Of a DNA stretch of 64,000 nt, positions 59,265-64,000 are shown one piece after another. Below the pieces are notes generated by a model that ran no database searches, was not told the origin of the DNA, and was given only the letters and a program-made list of their open reading frames with translations. The stretch lies in the NCBI RefSeq assembly GCF_018873765.1, contig NC_057922.1, positions 8,879,563 through 8,943,562 on the forward strand, in the 5' to 3' direction. Within the stretch, counting starts at the first letter, position 1. The number at the start of each line of letters is the position of its first letter. This DNA comes from Telopea speciosissima. Lineage: Eukaryota; Streptophyta; Magnoliopsida; Proteales; Proteaceae. Made by a program: the position numbers and the translations under genes.

Positions 59265-61753
59265 AATCCATATGTTACCATCACATAGAGCATTGAGAAT
59301 TAAACTACAGTTCCTGACATTTCACATTCTAACATCAGAAAATAGATGGTAAAGTCAAACCTGGATAAAAAACTGGATCTCCTGCATTGGTATTCCAATT
59401 GGTAGTGACAGTGAGAATATACTTAAACCAAGGAAAGATTAGTGTTGTCCGTTTTAAGGTTTGATGATAGCGTATTGGGTACCCCAGGTCAAGTAGGTTT
59501 TGTTGGGGAGGGTTAATTTATTCTAATGGTGTCATTCTTGGAGTACATTCTGGACCTCTGGGAGTCCAGTTGGCAGCAACAGCGTATTGATTGACCTTTG
59601 GGCTTCATTGATCATTTATAGTAAGAAACCAAAAATTAGATGAGCCTTGTAGGCTAAGATGGGTCCAAGTTTAGTCATTTGATGGATGTAAGCAAACTGT
59701 AGAGCCCCTTGGAGGATATCTCATCTTATGACACAGGAAAGGACCTTAGATTCTAACCTTATTCCTGAAAACTCAATTTCAGATGAGCTTGCCTAAGAAT
59801 TTGAAGTTCTTATAAACAGAACTATTTTGGTAATTCTTTTTTTTTTTCCCTCTAAAATTCTTAGAACTAAAAACACTAGTAAAGCTCAAGTGGCATGCTA
59901 AAAAAGTTCCATCTAGTTCAACTAGAGCTGTCCAAACTTTTTGAATGGACTACTAAAGAAGCCTATTTCGCCATGTAGTCCACTCCATTAAGCCTGAAAT
60001 TTGAAATGTAAGCAGGTGACCTGGGCCCTACCTACCTGCCCATAAAATTTTGGACTGATCTGCCACACAACAGGCATTAAGGCCATAAAGGAAGGCCTCC
60101 CTGTGTAACCTTGCAGCAAAACCAGTCCCAATTTTTTTTTAAAATGACAGCATAAACTTTGCAACAAGGAAGCAATAAAACTTGACACATCACGTAACTG
60201 AGAAATAATTGCATATAAAACCAAAGTATGGAGAGAGAGAGAGAAGTTTAAACAAGTCATGTTATATTTTGTAACTCTGTCAATGTCATGTTAGCTTAAT
60301 GTCATTGTTGTGTTGGTCATATTAAAATCATTCCATTTTGTTTTGGAAAGTGCAGGTCCTTGCTATAGTTGATTTCTGTATTCTATAACTGGTAGAGAAC
60401 CATAATGAGTTGTGTAAGCTTCCTTTTTCTTAAAGAGACCAAGTTGTCAACAAGGTTATTCTTAAGCATTATACATATGAAAACCAGCCAATCTTCTAGG
60501 CAGCAGGTAATTAGAAAATTTCAAGTCCACATGATACAAAACTTAAGCATATTTCCTGCTGCCACTTTGTGAGGCCTGTGGTTGGAGACAAACTGGAGTG
60601 CTTTTGATGGTCGGTCATTCAGAACCAGATTCAGGATGGTGTTGATACTTTTGAGCATGTGATCCTAAAAATCTAGATACAATGCTAACTAATAAAAGGT
60701 AGAAGCGTTTTTGTATTCCTAGTCATTTATGGCTAATTGAGGTATGATCCACTGAAAGCCTTAACCCAAATGGGCTGGCTTTTATAGTTAGTTGAAGTCA
60801 TTCTTGAAAATTAAAACCTCAGGGTAATTTTCTTTTCCAAAATCTACAAAAAATTTACCCAAGTAACGTATAAACATAAATACTTAGCAACAAACCCAAG
60901 TACCATATAAACATAAATTCATAGCAATAAACTAACTTAAAAAAACTGAACAAAAGACCACTTTCTTTAAGATATTTATTTCTGCTTTACATATAACAAC
61001 CCAACCCCAGAATTCGCTTAGACAGAAAAAATGTTGCTGGAGCATGCCAAGGGAGCCATCAAATGGTTTTAGGGAAAAAAAAAGAGAGGGGGTCATTGAC
61101 CTTCCATATACCTTATTGAAACAGAAGAAGCAGAAAATAAATTAAGAAAAATAAAATCTTAAAAATAAGTTCCTTTTAACGTATTAAGAATAAACAGGCA
61201 CACAATAACAGCACCAAACACCCCAAATTATACTTACAATCAAATTTCCAAAGTCAACAACACAAACACATCCAAATGCAAGATAACAAATATCAGAGCC
61301 ACATGATGCTCCACCAAAAAAGAAAAAAATCACACTTAAGAGTTATAAAACACATCAGACGTACAGAATAGGTAGTTCATGAGCATAAAAAAACGACTGT
61401 AAGAAACCCAAGCTAGCCAAAGCCTCTGCCAAAACAAGTCCAAGAAAAACACTGGGGACTATCACAAGAACAGTACTAGACAACCAATCTTCGAGAACCG
61501 TTGACATAACCATTTCAGAAACTAAAACCAAGCACAAGACAGGAGATTGGAACCCTATAAAGGTCGATTATACAGACAGCAGCAAAAAGAAAGAGGGTTT
61601 GAGTCTCCAAACCGTTTACAGCATAGTGTAAAAACAGGGAACTAAAATTTCGCCCACACAGAAAAGGGACTATGCAGCCGGGGCGATCTCAAAACCCTAG
61701 TGATTACAGACAATAAAATGAGAGAGAGAGGGAGAGAGAACAGGACGTAGTAC
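59265..61753 (-). other. Putative SPT4 leader intron, remainder
   Basis: No coding family or intact repeat was recognised. A small open frame at 61355-61537 (minus) is hydrophobic but lies where intron sequence is expected. Confidence 0.35.
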
Positions 61754-61860
61754 CTTTTCCTTCCTCTCCGATGAGATTCGAAGTGGAAGCACGAACCAGA
61801 TGAGATTATGAGAAGTGTATAACAGTGAACACCTCCGCCGTCAAGGTGGTCTTTGGGGGC
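61754..61860 (-). other. Candidate 5' UTR exon (SPT4)
   Basis: On the minus strand a CG-richer leader-like stretch ends GGAAGGAAAAG|GTACTACG at 61754, followed by CT-rich and T-rich sequence typical of a first intron. The next minus-strand acceptor with a gene is CTAACTATGCTATGAAG just before the SPT4 ATG at 58497. The link to SPT4 is inferred; the 5' end is undefined. Confidence 0.4.
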
Positions 61861-61869
61861 GGGGTGAGA

Positions 61870-63876
61870 CCGTGAGAGACGGGAAAACGAAATGGAAGTT
61901 TCAATTATACCAATACGTAATTACGTATCCAGTATATTTCTTTTGTTTTAACTTCATTTTTTTGAATTTATCGTACGTTAGTATATTCTTTTATGTTTTT
62001 GGATAAATTATTATTGGGAAAGAGAAATAGAGAATGTCACCCGGTCGCACGCGCTCTCCCCTTGATACAAGGGCGCGCGCGATATGACCACCACACCTCC
62101 CTATAATTCCAGAAATGACCAGGGGTGTGGTTGTTATTTCGCACACCCCTGTGTAAAGGGCCAGGGCGCAGATGGGCGTCCATTTGAGACAACCGAGTGG
62201 CATTATTTCTCCCAATATTATTATATTTCAAATCAATACATAATATTGATGCGTTTTAATGAAAACGTACCTTCAAAAGAATGTTTCAATAGATATATAT
62301 AATCTTAACTTAGGGCTTCTTGGTAATTCAATGTCATCATTTATTAAAATGTGAAAAAAAAATGTGGCGGATTCTACGGCTCTGTATTGTAATGTTTCTG
62401 TTTATTTTTAGTGTTTTTGGGTCTGGCACACTTTTATGTGTTTGTGTGTTTTTTGAGCATTTTTTGGTTTTGAAATGTTGTAGGGTAATCCTGAAAAAAA
62501 AAACGTTTCTAAAGTTAAAAAGAAACAGACATCTGTATGAGTTGCACTTAACAGAATTATTTATATTGTTTATCAAAAATTACGTAATTGCCACCTACAC
62601 CATGGTTTTTATACTTATGCTTTTTTTAGCAAAACATAAAAAAAAAAACATCACAAGGACACATGGGACCTTCACCAATATCCTTATTTGCGGGGCATTT
62701 GAAAAACCATCGTTATGGGTTTCTGTGTGTGCAAGACATGTGTATCAGATCGGCTTCACTTGAAGAGCTTCTCTGATCATCCCAACTCCCAACTATTCAA
62801 GAGTGAACTTCACTTTCTGTCCTTTACCCAAAAAAAAAAACTTCATTTTCTGTCTTAAGCCCTCAATTCTACAACAAAAATCTTAATAAACTTTAGGGAA
62901 AATTACATTATCATTCCCTGCGGTTTGTACTAAATATAGAACGACCCCTTATGTTTCTAAATTATACAATCACACCCCCTGAGCTTCCATTTCGTTAGTT
63001 AAATGTTAAAATGTCAGTTCAGTTTTTTCTCAAATGACTAATATACCCTTCAGAGGATGAGTTTACCATTTTGCCCATAAGGCATCCCTAAGCTTAATGA
63101 AGGTGTTTTCCCATATTTACCCCCATTTGTTTTAAACACTAAATATTTTTTTTAAATTTTACACTTAAAATAAACTTAATGGGACCCACCCCATCACCGT
63201 CCCTTCTTCTTCTTCTTCTTCCTACTCTACAATCCCACTGGCTTCTTCTTCTTCCTACTCTGAAACTCCACTGGCCCCACCACCTGCTGCAACCCAACCT
63301 CACCCGCCGCTACCCCCTTCTGCAATCCAACCCCACCACGTCCCACCTTCCCTTCTCCCCCCTCACGATAATGGAGCATTCCAGCTAACTCCCCCCCCCC
63401 CCTACCGCCTTTGTTTCCCTAGCTTTCACCGCCGGAAGAGCTTGTCATCCCTTCAAACTTTTTATTTCTGATTCAACAGCTGCCGAAGCTTGGCATCTCA
63501 TTTACTCAGAATCTGCTTCTCTTTCAACAATCAAAGGTGCAAAAGCAGATTCCAACAATAGAACTTTGAAATTTGACTTTTTTTTCCCTTGTAATTTAAA
63601 ATTGGATAGTGTAAACTACTCAATTAAGAAGCTCCTCTTATGGCAACGACAACCTACGAATAATCATACCTCTTATTATTTCCAAACTTCATCTTCCTAA
63701 AAATGTAAGATTCCAAGCATTTCCTTTCTTCGTTAGGTATCTAGGCAAGTTTTCTTAGGTCTCTAAACAGAAAATCGAGATAAGGAAGCATGCTTATAAG
63801 ATTCAGACACGTTCATTCTCGTCATATCGTCTCCGCTTCATTTGCACTCATCTTCTTCACTCTTCTTGATCGCATT
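61870..63876. other. Intergenic with repeat-like pieces, no gene supported
   Basis: 62920-63060 (ATCATTCCCTGCGGTTTG, then ACACCCCCTGAGCTTCC) has the wording of a common plant DNA-transposon end, without a partner end. 63180-63415 is CT-rich low-complexity sequence with a 10-C run. The long frame at 62320-62763 has poor composition and no family. Confidence 0.4.
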
Positions 63877-63879
63877 CAT

Positions 63880-63883
<4 letters not shown>

Positions 63884-63915
<32 letters not shown>
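63884..63915. repeat. (TC)n microsatellite
   Basis: Sixteen CT dinucleotides, within a CT-rich stretch that could be the leader of a gene beyond the window; no coding start is seen. Confidence 0.9.
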
Positions 63916-63920
<5 letters not shown>

Positions 63921-64000
63921 GGATGTGAAGGATAGGAGTGGATGAGGATTTGCAGTATCAAACCGAAAAAAGAAAGGAAAATTTTCTCATTGGGTTGAAC

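Noticed and set aside
61355..61537. 60-aa hydrophobic minus-strand frame as a small membrane protein
   Set aside because: It has no recognised family and lies in sequence that reads as a leader intron. There is no splice or transcript support.
62320..62763. 147-aa plus-strand frame
   Set aside because: It is rich in Phe, Lys and Cys from AT-rich sequence, has no family resemblance, and contains an A8 and other homopolymers.
63180..64000. 5' end of another gene at the window edge
   Set aside because: The CT-rich sequence and microsatellite are leader-like, but no convincing start codon with coding sequence or splice donor is visible.

Overview
This is a plant nuclear window: GT-AG introns, kilobase-scale introns full of transposons, and four conserved plant or eukaryotic proteins. 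The species cannot be named from the sequence. Low-copy genes with introns of up to 7.3 kb and abundant RTE LINEs, Au-type SINEs, hAT-like elements and Ty1/copia pieces suit a woody angiosperm of moderate to large genome size; an early-diverging eudicot or magnoliid is only a guess.

Layout. (1) 1-34565, + strand: the 3' nine-tenths of CAND1, the HEAT-repeat exchange factor of SCF ubiquitin ligases. There are 25 coding exons (3252 nt, 1083 codons plus stop); about 140 N-terminal residues lie upstream of the window. (2) 34566-38300: CAND1 3' UTR and intergenic sequence with small repeats. (3) 38400-40600, + strand: a complete five-coding-exon gene for a DCD (development and cell death) protein of the B2/NRP type. 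(4) 40600-48400: gene-free, repeat-bearing. (5) 48428-50023, - strand: an intronless MYC-type bHLH transcription factor. (6) 54387-58497, - strand: the elongation factor SPT4 in five coding exons, probably with a 5' UTR exon near 61754 and therefore a 3.2-kb leader intron. (7) 61900-64000: repeat remnants and CT-rich sequence with no supportable gene.

The four genes are housekeeping or regulatory genes and do not form a cluster or pathway. The noteworthy biology is the transposon layer. At least eight non-autonomous elements and one 4.26-kb element carrying hAT transposase remnants share CA...TG ends and identifiable 8-bp target-site duplications (six perfect, three with one mismatch). The large hAT sits inside the last part of a deleted Ty1/copia polyprotein, which itself sits inside the last CAND1 intron. 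A 333-bp LTR element in miniature (TRIM) lies in the putative SPT4 leader intron. An L1 fragment can be dated against a duplicated, uninterrupted copy of its own target site. I found no CRISPR array, tRNA or rRNA gene, operon, or convincing novel biochemical system.
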